A DNA stretch of 60,000 nucleotides from Lingula anatina (Eukaryota; Brachiopoda; Lingulata; Lingulida; Lingulidae), in assembly GCF_001039355.2 (NCBI RefSeq), contig NW_019773703.1, positions 539,555-599,554 on the forward strand, in the 5' to 3' direction. Below, piece by piece: positions 29,058 to 43,400 of this stretch. The notes under the pieces were generated by a model. That model did no database searches and was not told the origin of the DNA. It saw only the letters and a program-made list of their open reading frames with translations. The position numbers and the translations under genes are program-made. Position 1 is the first letter of the stretch; every line of letters starts with the position of its first letter.

Positions 29058-32000
29058 CACCTAATGTTATTGTTTTTAGGACAGTGATAATGTGCAGAAT
29101 TATTGATTTTTTAACAGGCTTCCTTCAAATTAGCATCCAGGATTAATGGCTTGGATATCTGTAATTGTGATGATTGAAACCTCATAAATGGGTATAATGT
29201 CTGTCCTATCTCGTATAGACCTTCTGCAATTATTACGGTAATTTTCCACAAAATTCATATACCTGACATATGACTTTCCATATTATTTTTTTCACTTGAG
29301 AAAACGAAACAAAAAGAATAAATTTTTCATTGGTTTGTAGGCCCCTTTAAATGCACCACTATGGAAACATTTGGACTGGGGGAAGGTGACTATCTTCCAT
29401 AAAAGCCAGGCTATTCGATGTTAATATCCTTAAGTATTTTGTTATAGATAAATGTAATGCAGGGAGTTAAAAGGGAATAACAGAATATTGTTTGTGAAAG
29501 TATGAATAATCCAATTTGTTTGAATCTGCTGAGTAATTACAGTATGTCCGGAACCGAGTTGTAGTATTAAAGTATAACACCAAGTTAGAGAGGAGCATAG
29601 AATGACATTTTCCTGTATGGGAGAAGTTGTATAGTTGCTAGAAGCACAGTAGACTAGACAGTTTTGTCAATGAGTTGGTGCAATTTATTGATTTTATATA
29701 AAGAATGCAGCATAGTGAGTGTCTTTGCAGCACCTCCATGATTTTCAAGCCTTCCCAACTACCAGACTCGGCATCGAATGATCCTGAATTCACTGGTATA
29801 TCGGACCACACTACCCATTTTCAAGGTGTGCGTCAGTACGCGATTCGAAGTATCAGTCGCGAGACTCGCGACACTGCTCTTGATTAGTAACTTGCTATGT
29901 GATAGTGATGATTCTCAGTGGGGTTGGAAAGTAGTGCATCTCATCTCAAAATTTGTTCTGGGGTATGATACTGTGAAATGCATACTGACACACACCTTGA
30001 AAATGGGAAGTGTGGTCCGATTTACCGGTGAATTCTGGATCATTCGGTGCCCAGTCTGGCAGTTGGGTAGGCCTGATTTTGTATCACAGAATTGAGAGAG
30101 AGAGAGAGAGAATTAAATGACATTTGTCTTGATTTGGCCAAACTTCTGCAGATATTATGGGCTTTAAGATTAAATTTGAAATAAATAAAGCAAGAAATAA
30201 AGGCATAGGAGACTTATTTTGTGGTAAGTTTTTATCTCCTAGAAAAAAAGGATTTATGCACATGTAAGATTGAAGGAAGTCTCTTTTTGGTGAGCATTGA
30301 AAAATTGATGTTGATCTATACTTGAAGCAAAAATGTCATTGGATGGTGAACTTTTCCTTGGTGACTTTTCCCCATAATTAAGGTCATTACAGAAAATGTT
30401 TTGTCTGTGGTCCTTCTTATATTAAGTGGTACACTTAAATAGATCAGTCCACTTAAAACAGTCCAGGCCTGTATTTATGCTACAGGGGTTTTTACTTCTC
30501 TACGCCTCCCTGTTCAGGTAATTAATTGGCCATGTGTGATGGGCAGTTGGAGGGGGGGGGCATTTAGGTAACTCTTTTATGAAATACATTGCTTTAAGTT
30601 GTCGATCTCTCACACTAGACCAGTCCAGGTAACTATACTGCTTGATTGATAAAAAAAGACCTTTCAGTTCATTTTCATTAGTGTTCTTCGTTGGCTCAAA
30701 ATATTAAAGGAAGTTTAGGAAATTGGAGTAGTTTTTACTAATAGTTATCTTGATTACAAAATCACATTTTAGGATGAAAGCATACAGAATAGACAAGACT
30801 GATAAAAGTCACCTTGGGCATCATTTTATCTGAGAATGATGCAATTGTGTGACTACTGAATCATTACTGTTATTGCCTGTGGACTTCCTTTTTAGTCAAA
30901 TTCAATGCTGACATTTGATAAAAGTTCGTTTTCAGAGAAAAAAATGAAGGATAAAAAAGGAAACTATTTGACGTGGCAATTGAAATGCAGTTTTGCAATA
31001 CTTATATTCTCCTTGGCTCCAGGGTTGGATATAAAAGTCAATTTCTCTTCATTTGATATTGAATTATATCTTTAAAAATTGCCCTGGAGACCTAGAATGT
31101 ATGTGTAGAGACCATACAGTACATTAGTCTTTCTACTGTGTGGGGAAAGTGCAGTTAAACTTTTAAGAAATACTGAATGGGATTAGGTATGCTAGTTAAA
31201 ATTTTGTCTTTCTCTTATTATGATTTGCAACTTTTTTTTTGGGCAGGGAGGGGGCTCAGAAAAAAGTACAATAATTAAATGCAATGATATGAAGAAAAAG
31301 TTAAATTAAGTATGAAAACGAGACAGACAGACATATAACTCAACACGACTAATCTGATCTGAAAATCCAACCTTCCTCATTTGTGAAATGCTTCAACTAA
31401 CCTGGCTTTAAAATTTTAAGTGATGAATTATAGAGGAATGTTAGAAATATAATAAGACTGTATAGAAAATTGGATATGAACCTCTCTTTTCCAGGTCCTG
31501 TATCACATGTTTGAGACATACAGCCATATTGGAGAGGACAATATCACAGCCCAAGATGTCCTTGCTGGAATTGCATCTTTCTGTATAGTTGGCATTGGGG
31601 GAACATTGGTCGGGGTGATCTATGGCCTCATCACTGCATTCATCACGCGTTATACGGACCATGTGCGCGTGATTGAGCCACTGTTTGTGTTTGTGATGTC
31701 ATACCTCTCGTATCTGACAGCCGAAATCTTTCACCTGTCGGGAATTATGGCGTGAGTATGAAAAGGAGTATGCAGTGATTAAATTTTTAGCATGACTTTT
31801 GAGGGGGAAAAGTTAAAAATGCAATCTTATTTCAGTGCATGCAGACAACTCTTTCTAGAAATACCATGTATAAGCATGGCTTCTTGCTTTTGGTAAAATA
31901 CAAAAAAAAGAAAAAAGAAGAATGAATGAATTTTGATGCATTTATATAACTAAAAAAATGCAGATTTCTTGAGGCAATTTACCTTATTGCTTTAATCATT

Positions 32001-34416
32001 GGTAGATGATTTATTTTTTTGTCTTTTGCTTTAGTTAAAGGTTAATGACTTTTATCAGTTGCTTGATGTTTTGCCAGCTGTTATGAACACAGACCATAAT
32101 GTCTATGAACTTTACATTGAATTTTGGCTGTATGTAACCGTAGGAAAGTTGAGAATAACCATGTTCAAATGCCTGTATTGATGATAAATTTTGAGGATCA
32201 TAAAAATAGGATATTGATCTGTAAATGTTAAAAAATATTGTTAAGGCAGATTGCTGAGTTGTTCCCTCTCGAGAGATAAGCCTTCTCAACTTTACTAGCA
32301 AGTTTTTGATATAGTTTTTGTTCAATAGTTTTTGAACAGGGAGTACATGTATGTGTATAAGGTAGTATAAGTTGTGGGATTGAAATTTAGCTAAGAAATT
32401 TGTTGACATATGTTTGCATTTGTGTGGGAGGAAGGAAAAATAAAGAATTAAGGCTTTACGATGCAGAATAAAATAATTGAGCAGTCATTGGTGGAAAAAC
32501 ATAATAAACAAGACAGAAATGCGTTTTTTGTGGTAAAAATAAGAGTTTCATTTCCATGTGAGCTCTGGAAGTTGGAATCTTTGGCCTCTTTACCAATTGA
32601 TTTACTTTTTGGCTATTGTTTATCCAGAGACAGTGAAATTTTGTTTGCGAGTGTGGATAATATCCCCCCGAGTTTCAGTCTCCTGGAAACTTGTCTGTAT
32701 GACCTGCATTGTGCTGTTTTAATGAAATAGTCTCTGTACTTCAGTACTCTGAACCTTAGGGGATTATGGGATTGGGCTACAGGCAGGATGGCTATGGGGG
32801 TTTGAAAGAACTGCCTTTTGGTCAGAAAATGCTCTTTTTAAGATCAAAATTTAGCCTTGTTTCTGTGCCATTTTTCAAGGTTGGGTCAACTAAGGGGATG
32901 AAAAGGTCCACTTTTTCAGGAAAAGACCCCCTCCCTCCCTCCCTTTTAAAATTGCTGGCTTCAGGACTAGACTAACATGAAGTTGTTTCATAATATTGGC
33001 AATCTTGTTAGTTGTAGCTGCCACAGTTGGTTTAACTTATACCCATTTATCATTAATTTCCTTTGGCAGTTTCTGATAGGTTTGTAGTTTAAATAAATTG
33101 GAAAGCATTTCTGCCAACTCTACAGTAATTATCTTGTTTGAAACAGCATTGGCACTTTTCTCCCTTTTCCTTGAAAATTGCATTCTTCAAGAATGATGTG
33201 ATTGGTTCTTTTTCTGAAAATTTTTCTCAGAAAATTTTATTGCGTCAATCTTTTGTAGAAGGGAATTTCCCTAGTAGATTACAGCTACACTTGTTTCTGC
33301 ATGTAGGTTGCTTTACTAATCAAGCAGATCAGTTATGGTTCCTTCCCGTGAGATTAAAACACTGTGACATCAAACATTGAGAATAGAAATAACTTAATTG
33401 GCAGGCCCCTAGCCAGCAATTTCAAAGGGGGGGGGATTATTATTATTATTATTTTTTTTTTCAAAAAGTGGACCTTTTATCATTAAACCTTTGTGTACCT
33501 AAATCAATGCATTTTTAACCAAGAGCGGACCTTTTCCTGGCAAAAAAAGTGGTTCGTTCAACCCCCCCCCCTTCTGTGGACCTGCTTGGTGTAGCAAGAC
33601 CTTGACAGAAATTTATTTTGTGCATGAATCAGAAAGACCATCCCTGTTATGATAGATAAATTCTGTGAGCAGTCTTTGTTTGCAGTCTTTTGCTAGAATT
33701 TATTCGAAATGAGAGCTGACAGGTAAAAAATGGTTTGCTTTTGGTCCAAAGATTCTCTATCCATCTTTGTGTGAATTCCTCATGAGATTATTTGTCAGAA
33801 TTGTCTTCAGCATGGAGCATTGATCTGTTTAGCGTGATGGATATCCTTACGAGCTCAGAGTTTTCTCCCCAAGGGCTATGAAGTGGACTATTGAGATAAT
33901 GCCACATATTTAATCCTGCCAGTTATCCTTATTAAGAACTGATGAGATGTGCAGATGCCATGGTGCATAATGAAACGCATTCAAAATAAAAATGCGTGGA
34001 AGGAACAAATGCAATTACATGGGTACGTATTGGCATGCTTAAGCGTGCATATACACTTTTAAAGACATGCATGTGCATTCCTCCTCATACACTCATGCAT
34101 ACACATATGCACACACAATAGTCAAGTCATGACTTGGTTGCAATCTTCACCAGAATATTACATGTTCTTACTCGATTTAAAATACTGTAGGTAGACCACA
34201 TCCTTCAAGGACGTTGAAAGTGATCTGGGCAAAATATAAAATGCATTGTTTACATGCATAGCACTTGTTGGGTAGGTTTGTAGACATATTCCTGATGAAG
34301 AAGTACATGTATATATTCCACACATATTTGCCTGCCTCTTCAGTATTTGACAACAAATACAAGATTATCCAAAATTCCATTGCCTATCAACTTCAAGAAT
34401 TGAAAAATTAATTAGA

Positions 34417-34457
<41 letters not shown>

Positions 34458-37400
34458 AACGGATATAGAATGATATGCTTTCAGATTAGCATATCCTATA
34501 CCAGACAACCTGCTATGATGGTATACTATAATAGTTATGTAAACCCATCTTCACTGGAAACGCACCTTAACATTCATCTGAGCATGACTCGTTTCTTATT
34601 CCTCGACATGGTAATCTCTCTTGAGTTGTCAGCTAGGTCTGGGAGATCAATACTATCAATACTTAAAAACTTTTACGTCAACAATGACTGACAAAAATGG
34701 CAGGAACTCTTTGATGTACATGAAGAGCTGATCTGGACTGATCACTGTCTCCCGATCTGATAACTTTCTCCTTTGAACATGGCAGGTTTTGCTTTTATCC
34801 CATAGCTGACAGAACGTCCATGTTTATGTAGAACTACCATGAGCTCATGGATCTTTTTTTATACTGGGTTAACATTTCAAGAGATTTAACTACATTAAAA
34901 AGGATGTGCAGGAGTTAGGAGTAGAGGAGGACCATATGCAAGATCGTTGTGGGTGTAGGCATGCTATGGGCTGTGATGACCCCCTAAAAGCATTAGATAG
35001 TGGAGTTAATGTGCTGAGTGTTTTCCTTACATACTTAGACCATCTTTCATGAATGATTTTACACATTAATTTCATTTCAATATGATTTTTAGTTAGTTGA
35101 AAACTATGTGGCTGCTATTAACTAGAAAAAACTATACTTAAATAATAGTTATTATAATTTTTTTGTCTGGATTAATGAACCAATTAGTCCATTATTGAGA
35201 TATATTATACTAGACGGTTGTTTTCTACAAAGCTGTCTTGTACTTTCTTTACAAGGCTAATACATTTCAGAAATAGCTATCAAGAATTAGTAGAAAATAG
35301 GTGTGTTGTGATGTGGATTGATTGGAAAAGAAAAATGAATATCTCGCCCTGACTGGAATAAGTTCCTCACAAGAGCCAATTATTTCATGTAAATCCTGTG
35401 GAGACTGTAATATGATCTCCCTGTTGTGTCTTTTGGACCAAATCGTGTGAAATGATCAACGCTTTGGTAATCATCTGCGCCACTCATTACGTGGCATGAC
35501 TTGATCAATCAATACAGGCTGGCTGGTGCTTTATGAAATATGCCAGACCTTGGCAGCAGATACTGTCTCAGTATTGTGTAGATTTTAACAAGTTTTTTTT
35601 TTAATTTGTAAAGCAAAGTAGTAGAGGATTGATATCTGGGCTCAAGACAGCAAGAGCTTTGTCTAGGTCTAAGGGGGAGGTCAAAATGTCTACCCAGGTC
35701 ATATTATGAAAGAAAATCAATGCCAAGTTGTCAGAAGGTGCTAAAGCACTTTATATTACCTATTGTGGAACTAAATTGTTAGTAGTAATTTGCAAAATAT
35801 ATGTGTGAACAATACTGCAGCAATTGCATCTAGGAAAGAAAGTCTTGGAAGTTGATGTGCCCAGGTATTGAAAATTACAAATAAAATGATTTATTTGACC
35901 AGGTTCAGAACTGATTTGCAATTCTCAGAGATTAGGTCTTTCGCAAGACTAATGATATCCTATTCATGAGTGGAAGTAGATGAAGAAGAAATGAGAAAAT
36001 AATCAAATAAGCTGCGATTGATCATAATGAGGTGTGAATTGGTATCGATCCTCTGCCACGTCAGGTAGTTCTAAGAATACTAACCAAAGGATGATGGAAA
36101 TTAGTTTGAAAGCAATTTTTGAAAAATTAACAGGTTGTGTTCAAAACGGAGGCCGATGCTTCAAAATATAATTTAAATGTGACTAAGTAATTTGTCAGCA
36201 AAGTGTGATAGTGCCTGTGAATCCAGGAAGTAATCAGATATCAGGATCGAAACTGATGCTATTGCGTTAATATATGACCTGTAGTAGAGTTATGAAAATT
36301 CCCTCTGGATTTTTTACACAGCCCATCTTGATCATTGTGTTAGATGAGACAGATTGTGTTAGGTGATGTTAATGTTATCTTGGGTGAGACTGATTGCATT
36401 CAAATGGAATTGCAGTAGATTTTTGTTTGCACAGAAATGTTGGTACTGATAATAAACATAAAGATTTTAAGTTATTTTATAGGGTATTTGTAAAACTTGC
36501 CTTGTCATCAGATGTTTTTAGTATTTTTACAGAGATGCCAGCGTGTCAGTACTCAAAATGCGTAGATCAACTTAATAACAAAAGAATAATAGTTAACACC
36601 TAGCAAACAAAGGGAGTCTGTCCTAGTAAATAGGCAGAATAAGTGTAAATATAAAGAAAGAGGCAAATGTTTTGTTTAAGGAGCAAGTAAATTTCAGTTA
36701 ACTTTCCTTAAAATCACTTTCTTCCAGGATTGTGTTCTGCGCCATCACCATGAAGAGGTATGTGGAAGCCAACATCTCGCAGAAGTCGCACACCACCATC
36801 AAGTACTTCATGAAGATGATCAGCAGCGTCAGTGAGACTGTGATATTCGTGTTCCTTGGCCTCTCAACTGTGGTGGATACCCATGATTTCAACGTGGGAT
36901 TTGTCCTCCTCACTCTGGTCTTCACACTCATATACAGAGTCATAGGTAGATAATAATAATAATTTATTTACTTATTTATTCATAGTATAAAATCCATTTA
37001 AAATGTACAGTAAATTTTACATTAAGTGCTTAAGAACACAATTACCAAGATACATAAGAATGAAAAATTATTAAGAAAGATTAGCAATCTAGATGTTTAA
37101 AATGGCCTAATTCCCACATTAAACCAATTACAAGTAAGATAATCAATAATTGAAGTTCTTTAAAAGATCCATTTTTAACTCCTTTCTAAAGATATCAGTT
37201 GATTCAATTGAGATAGTTTTGATGTGAAACGTGCAGGTCGGAAGTTCACTAATTTTGTTGAAATTTCACACAATCAAGTGTTAACTGTTAATTTTATGAA
37301 ACCAGTGACATTTTATTTTAAAAGTTAATCAGGACATGTTTGGTGAATAGATTCAGTCATCCTGTAGAATTAGAATCAGGAATATGTATCAAGCGATTCT

Positions 37401-40400
37401 GTAACTTGCACTAAATGTTGAACCAACTAGCCCTATTTGACTAAATGAGGTGACTAGACCATCCTTGTTTCCTGGGTGAGATCGGTTCAAATATTTCTAA
37501 CATTTCCCCTGTTATTCGTTCAATATTTCTTTCATTTTTTGGCATTCCTCCTGAACATGCTCATCGTGTCATGTTGTGTCTTAAATTTCTATCAAACATG
37601 TTCAGTCTAAAGAATAAAATGGAACTCCCTTTACCAAGTCAGATGTTTCAAGACATTTCGTGTGTTTCAGGTGTGATAATCCAGTGTGCCATTGTGAACA
37701 GATTCCGTCTGCTTAAACTGAGCAAGGTTGACCAGTTTGTGATGTCATATGGCGGCCTCAGAGGGGCCATTGCCTTCTGTCTTGTGATACTCCTGGATGC
37801 CAAAGTTATACCGGAGAAGAGGATGATGATCACTGCGTGTATTGTGGTGGTCTTCTTCACTGTGTTTGTACAGGTGAGACCAGAAAAAATCCTGTCATTT
37901 TAACTTTACTTAACACTCATATTAAACATACTGAAGGACAACATTTCCAGGTAATGTTGGTGGTATTTTTCCTTGTGTTGATAATTAATTAGCTCTTGTG
38001 TTCTTTTTTTTGATCATTATTTAATAAATGAATTGTTTCAAATTTTCCATTCTTTAATGTGATCATTCTAGGGAATAACAATCAAGCCATTGGTGAATAT
38101 TTTGAAAGTGAAGAAATCGGAGAAGCACAAACCCAGTATGAATGAGCAGTTACATGAAAGGGTAAGAAATGTATACACTGCATGCACAAACATCTTTCTA
38201 CTCCCCATGGAATAAGTTTTGATACTGTAAACATGAAGTGAAAAAATAAAATTTGAATAATATGTTACAATGTAAGCTCAACCAATTACTTTTGAATATG
38301 AGGAGAGAATATTTTTGATTCATGATCTTCACAGAAATGATAATATATTACAATGTAAGCTCAATCAATTACTTTTGAATATGAGGAGAGAATATTTTTG
38401 ATTCATCATCTTCACAGAAATGAGGTCATAATAATATTTCTTGTTTTAGGCTATAGACCATGCAATGGCTGGGATAGAGGACATCACCGGTCACCATGGA
38501 CACCACCACCTTAGAGACAAGTAAGGGCCCATTTCCAATTAAATTATTGTTCTAGGTAGATAGATCTAACTTCTCAGTGACTCTTGCTGAATACAATCAG
38601 ATTAACTGAATGACATGACTTCTCTTGTTTGAGACATACTCAGATAATCACCAGCTTTTCTGGCTTTTCTGTATACTCAATGTCAGGAGAAAGCATGTCA
38701 ATCTTTTAATGTGATTGCATTTAGCCAGAGTCCCTGCGGAGTTGGCGCCATCTATGTAGAAAGATAATTTCCTTGGGAATGGGCCCAAAGATGTGGTTCT
38801 GGTACTTGGCTCTACAAAAAGTAGAAAAGATACAAAATGGATCAAATGGCTATGATATAAAGGATATACAGATTGCACCTACATTTATGGTCATACAGCA
38901 TCACTACACAAATATTGGTAACTTCAGATCATATATAAAATGGACTGCCAATGTATGGAAAATCATGGTCTTTTAGAAAAGTTTGTTCAATTGAAGTTGA
39001 ATACAGTCAACATTGACCATAATGTGGACCTGATATTAAAAAAGTTCTTATGTTTCTCATTAAGGAGAATGTTTTTTTTTCTAATTTCCTTTCAGTGGGT
39101 CTGTAAACTTTACAACCAAAATTATGAACCATAATGCCTTTTCTTTGTATAATATTCCGTGCTGCATTTGGAAAACTCTAACCTCTTGAGTGTCTGGAAT
39201 TGTAGCACAAACTACGTAGAAGATGAGTTCCTTTAAATGCAATTACATCGATTGTTTCAGGTTTGAAAATTATGACAACAAATATCTTAAGCCACTTTTG
39301 CTACGAGAGCGTCCAGTGACCCGTGAGACAAAGATTGTGAAAGTCTCAACCAATTTGAGTTTGCGAGATGCTATGGACCATTTGGCCAAACATGGATCAT
39401 TTGCAGTGTCCAACGATCTGTACAATGGGAATGAGACTTCACTGGCAAAACTGATCAGGAATTATTCAGCTAGCTCATTGTAAGTACTTGTGAAAGTTTT
39501 ATGGCCCAGACTGCTAGTTCACTGAAATTTTCAGCAATGTCATTTTTATGAAATATGGTGAAAGCTGAAGGGCTGAGGTGAGAAGGTTGGGAAGACATGG
39601 GATGGGAAGAGTGCTGCACCAAAATTAGCAGTTTTTATGAAAAATTACCTTTTTAACTGGTGTAGTTTTTATTGGGGAAAGTTCTTACTTTTTGATCATC
39701 CTGTTTTGTTGTGTCCCATTTCAGAAGAAACGAAATGAAAAACAAGTAAGATGAGACTTTTTTTGCTTTAAGCTATGATTTGAAAAAAAGGTGTGGCAAA
39801 ATTTATTTTTGTGGACAGGATTGTCATGATTTTCAGTCTGTTATTTCTTTTGAGTCCTTGGGTACCACAAAGTAGTACACAACCTGGTGTATTTCTGTAT
39901 AGGGGGATTTTTTTTTTTTTTGAAAAAATTATAATGTTATAAAAAAGATGGAGATTGTGTTGGCAGAAATGTTAAACAATAAAAAATAAGTGTATTCCTA
40001 ATTTTGATGATAACAAATTTGGATTGGTTTAGAATATTTTGATCACATTTTGTGAAAGAAAAAAAAATATGAAAAAAAAAAAACAATAACAAAAACAAAA
40101 AAAAAAACTCGCATTTATGAGATATCTGTGAATAATAAACCTTGGGTTATGAGAAAGTTTTGAAAAAATATGTGGATTTTGTCAGGCTAAAGATCATCAG
40201 GTTGTGTTTTGTTTGAAAAAATATGATTATTTGGCTAAAAAAAGCAAAAAGTGGGTGTTTTTTCTTGGCATATGCAGTGAAAAGCTCAGACAATTATTTT
40301 TTCTTCTTTTCAGCAAGTTGATGCTAATCAAGTTTTGTCACTTTATTTTATTGCTTTGCCTTCATCTTTTGAATGTATAATTTTGCTTCTTATCCAAATA

Positions 40401-43400
40401 GACATTAGAATTAATATTTAATTTCAGACATTTTCCATTGGGTTATATGCCCCCAGCAGGTTTGAGGTACTATTATAAACTGCATTTTGTTTCTCCCCTC
40501 ACTGTGCAAACAAACCAGTATAAAACCAAACCAAATCCTCTTCTTCTTGCTACCTGAAGGCCCATTCCCAATGAACTATCATTCTATGTAGATCAACCTC
40601 ACTCCACAGGGATTCTTGCTGATTGCAATGAGATTAACAGATTACCACGCCTCCTCTTGTTTCCAATGTACTTCTGTTATCGCCTCCTTTTCTGTATTCT
40701 ACAGGAAGAGGTGAGTTAATCTGATTGCATTCAGCAATATTCCCTGCATAGTTGGCTAGATTTACATAGAGTCTGATCATCAAGTTTGGGAGAGATGGAC
40801 ATGTTGCAGGAAAATGAAGACCTCTGATTAGTTATTTTACCAAAAAGCAATGCCTTTTATCCTTTTTTGTTTTATTTATGTAGTACTTAAATTTACTGTT
40901 CTCCATGCATGATTGAATTCTCAAGTCTTGGCATAGCTAGAAGACCAGGTATCTGAGTCTTAAAATAGAAGAACTATTTGCCTTAAACAGAATCCATTTC
41001 CTTCTCGTTATTAAACAAGTGCATTAAATCGTTCATTTTGGCTTCTACTAATTTATTTGGATCATGAAAATCAGGATCAGAAATTTAACATCATTTTTCA
41101 GTTTAAAATTCATTTTATGAAGCAAGCTTGAGATATTATGTCAGGTGGATGAAGGTGGAAATAGAGAAAAGAGGGTTTGGATTGATAAAGACAGGCCCAT
41201 AGCCAGAGGGTGTTAGTGATGGTGGTGGTGGTGGTGGGGTCGAATGAACTGCTCCTTTTGATGGGAAATGGTCCACTCTGGGTTAAATTTGATATACGTA
41301 CACAGAGGTTTTGTGGTACAAGGTCCATTTTACCAGAAACCAGTCCCCCTCCCCTTTTGGAAATTGCTGGCTACGGGCCTGAAAGATTTCACTTCCCATT
41401 TCCCTGTTTCAACACATACATTTTCTCCAGTCATGCCCCTGCATTTTGTCTATTAAATAATACAAATACTGCATGATTTTTTGTTTTTGTGTCATCACCA
41501 AATTGTGTCATTACATTGTACCTTTTTAATGATTACCTTTCACAACTGAAAAAAAAATTGGCACTAATAATATTATTTGTTGATATTCACTATGTATTTA
41601 TGAGTCCTTTATCTATGATACTGTTGTGAAATGTGAACTGATAAAAAATATGTATTTACCTCGATACAGATTAGTCTTGACTACTTTGTGTGGTGTGTAT
41701 TCATCTGTTATTTTTATATTGCTGTGAGGCATAAGTTTTTAGTATATTTAATTCACTTAGTTTACTATGCAGCAGTCACGTTAAGTAAATATATAATGTG
41801 TTAGCACACTTTCATGTTTTAAATTTTCATACATGTATCATGGTGAAAACATCCATAATGGTTTGTCTCCTCTCTGGGTATTTATCTGCTGTGTGACATT
41901 GCTGTGAAACTGGTGATATTTTTACATATACAATTTATGCGAACAAAGACTGTACTGTATTCAGTAATTGTTGCTGAATTTTTGGGATTTTTTAGAGGGG
42001 CACCTTAAGCTAAACATAAACATGCTAGCCTGACTCTGTGATCATAGTGTAATTAAGTCAAATTCTAGATTTGGAAAGCTTGGTATGTGTGAGCACTGCT
42101 GTTTTTGATAGTATTTTTGCTATTAATGTGGAAAAAAGTTCATGCCACCCTAGGGTTGAAATATCTGTTTAACCCCCCCCCTTTCCCCTCTTCTCGCCTT
42201 GTGCATACCACTCTACCTGTATAAAAATGTCTATAATCTAGCGAAGGAAATGATTCACACTAAGGTGGCCAGGGGGTACTTCATTCTCTGTTCACTGCAA
42301 GGCATGATGAAGTTATTTGGTTCACAGATTTCAAGTTCATTCACACAGTGACTCATTATCTTATATGCAAAGCATAATATTCCAAATTTTTATTGCTACA
42401 TATTGTGAGGACATGATGCTGAGGTCTTTGTAAGATGGATCATTGCTTCAGTTCATTGTAATCATTCAGTGAGCACTACATTTTAAGCTGTTGTTGTTCT
42501 TTTTTTAAAGTTTTCTGATATTGACCGTAAAAATGTTGTTATTGTAGCCACAGTCAACAGAGTGATCATGCAGACAGGGAGGGAGGCATCACCCCCAACA
42601 GCACGTGTATTGACATGCAGGCCATTGAGGCCCACTACTGCAAGAAGATAGCAGACGACACCAAAATTCACCATATTTTGGATAACAGTTTGTTTAAGCC
42701 AAGGAAACGGGTAATTTTTGCATGTGAAACATTGAAGAATCAGTTTGTTAAATCAGTCTATTAATTTTTTTTAATATACAGAAAAACTATGTGTAATTTG
42801 AAAGGAATGCAGACAGTGCAGGTATTTTCCTATAGCTTGCTCAAGATTATATTTCAACCAAGAAAGTAAATGGATTTCATTTGTGATGAGATGGCTGGTA
42901 AATCCCATCTATCTTCATCTGTCTGTTAACTTTCATGGAAGATGATATTTCATTGGGCATTCAGTTGATATGTGGTTTTGGTTCAGATTCTTTACCTACC
43001 ATTACTTCCCAGGGGCAGCCTTAGAGAAATTGCAAAAAACAATTATTGGGAAAATAATGTTATATGAATGAATAACTGCATGTCGGACTGAAGGATTAGA
43101 ACCCAATAAATTTGGAAAGATATTACTACTTAGTTGATCTATTGAGATTTTTTATTGTTTGTGGCAAGTAATGAATTTTACTTTCCAGTGAAAATGTCCA
43201 TAATTTTAACTTTCTTTGCTATATTCTTCATATTTGTGAAAATAAGGCTGCTGCTATACAAGTTAATCTGAATTGGCAGGATAGTCAGTTGTTTAATCTA
43301 TAGATAGCAGTTGTTTTTAGAATCAAGGGATGTAAAATGCAGATATTGTTTCAAAACATGTTGATCAAGTACCTTATGCTTATTTTATGGGTAAAGCTTA

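Larger units (their letters stand above)
16008..31494 (+). other. NHE: NHE intron between exons B and C
   Basis: This 15.5-kb intron is the largest in the gene. It holds nested inverted repeats at 16222-16530, an AAAT microsatellite, a nuclear-receptor-like DR5 at 17363, a partial hAT-like MITE at 17891, short tandem duplications (19564, 24308), a poly-C-flanked 229-N gap, MITEs at 21369 and 28109, a TG/GA double microsatellite, and a long-TIR element at 29749. No convincing coding sequence. Confidence 0.85.
31752..36727 (+). other. NHE: NHE intron between exons C and D
   Basis: This 5.0-kb intron has two oppositely oriented members of the GTAGCCAG-type MITE family (32781-32970 and 33402-33590), an AAAT microsatellite at 34416-34454, and otherwise featureless AT-rich sequence. 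Confidence 0.85.
39480..42547 (+). other. NHE: NHE intron between exons H and I
   Basis: This 3.1-kb intron contains A/T-rich homopolymer runs (39905-40110), a truncated family-2 MITE (about 40559-40790) and a GTAGCCAG-type MITE (41192-41381) with an internal GGT repeat. No coding block was recognised. Confidence 0.85.

Noticed and set aside
29705-30095. 60- and 105-codon ORFs
   Set aside because: They lie in the arms and centre of the long-TIR element; no homology or codon structure.
32035-32409. 124-codon ORF on the - strand
   Set aside because: The longest gap-free ORF in the window apart from exon-bearing ones, but intronic, antisense, without motifs; consistent with chance.
36698-36943. 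Antisense ORF over exon D and similar antisense ORFs at 37648, 42483 and 43722
   Set aside because: Shadows of conserved exchanger exons.
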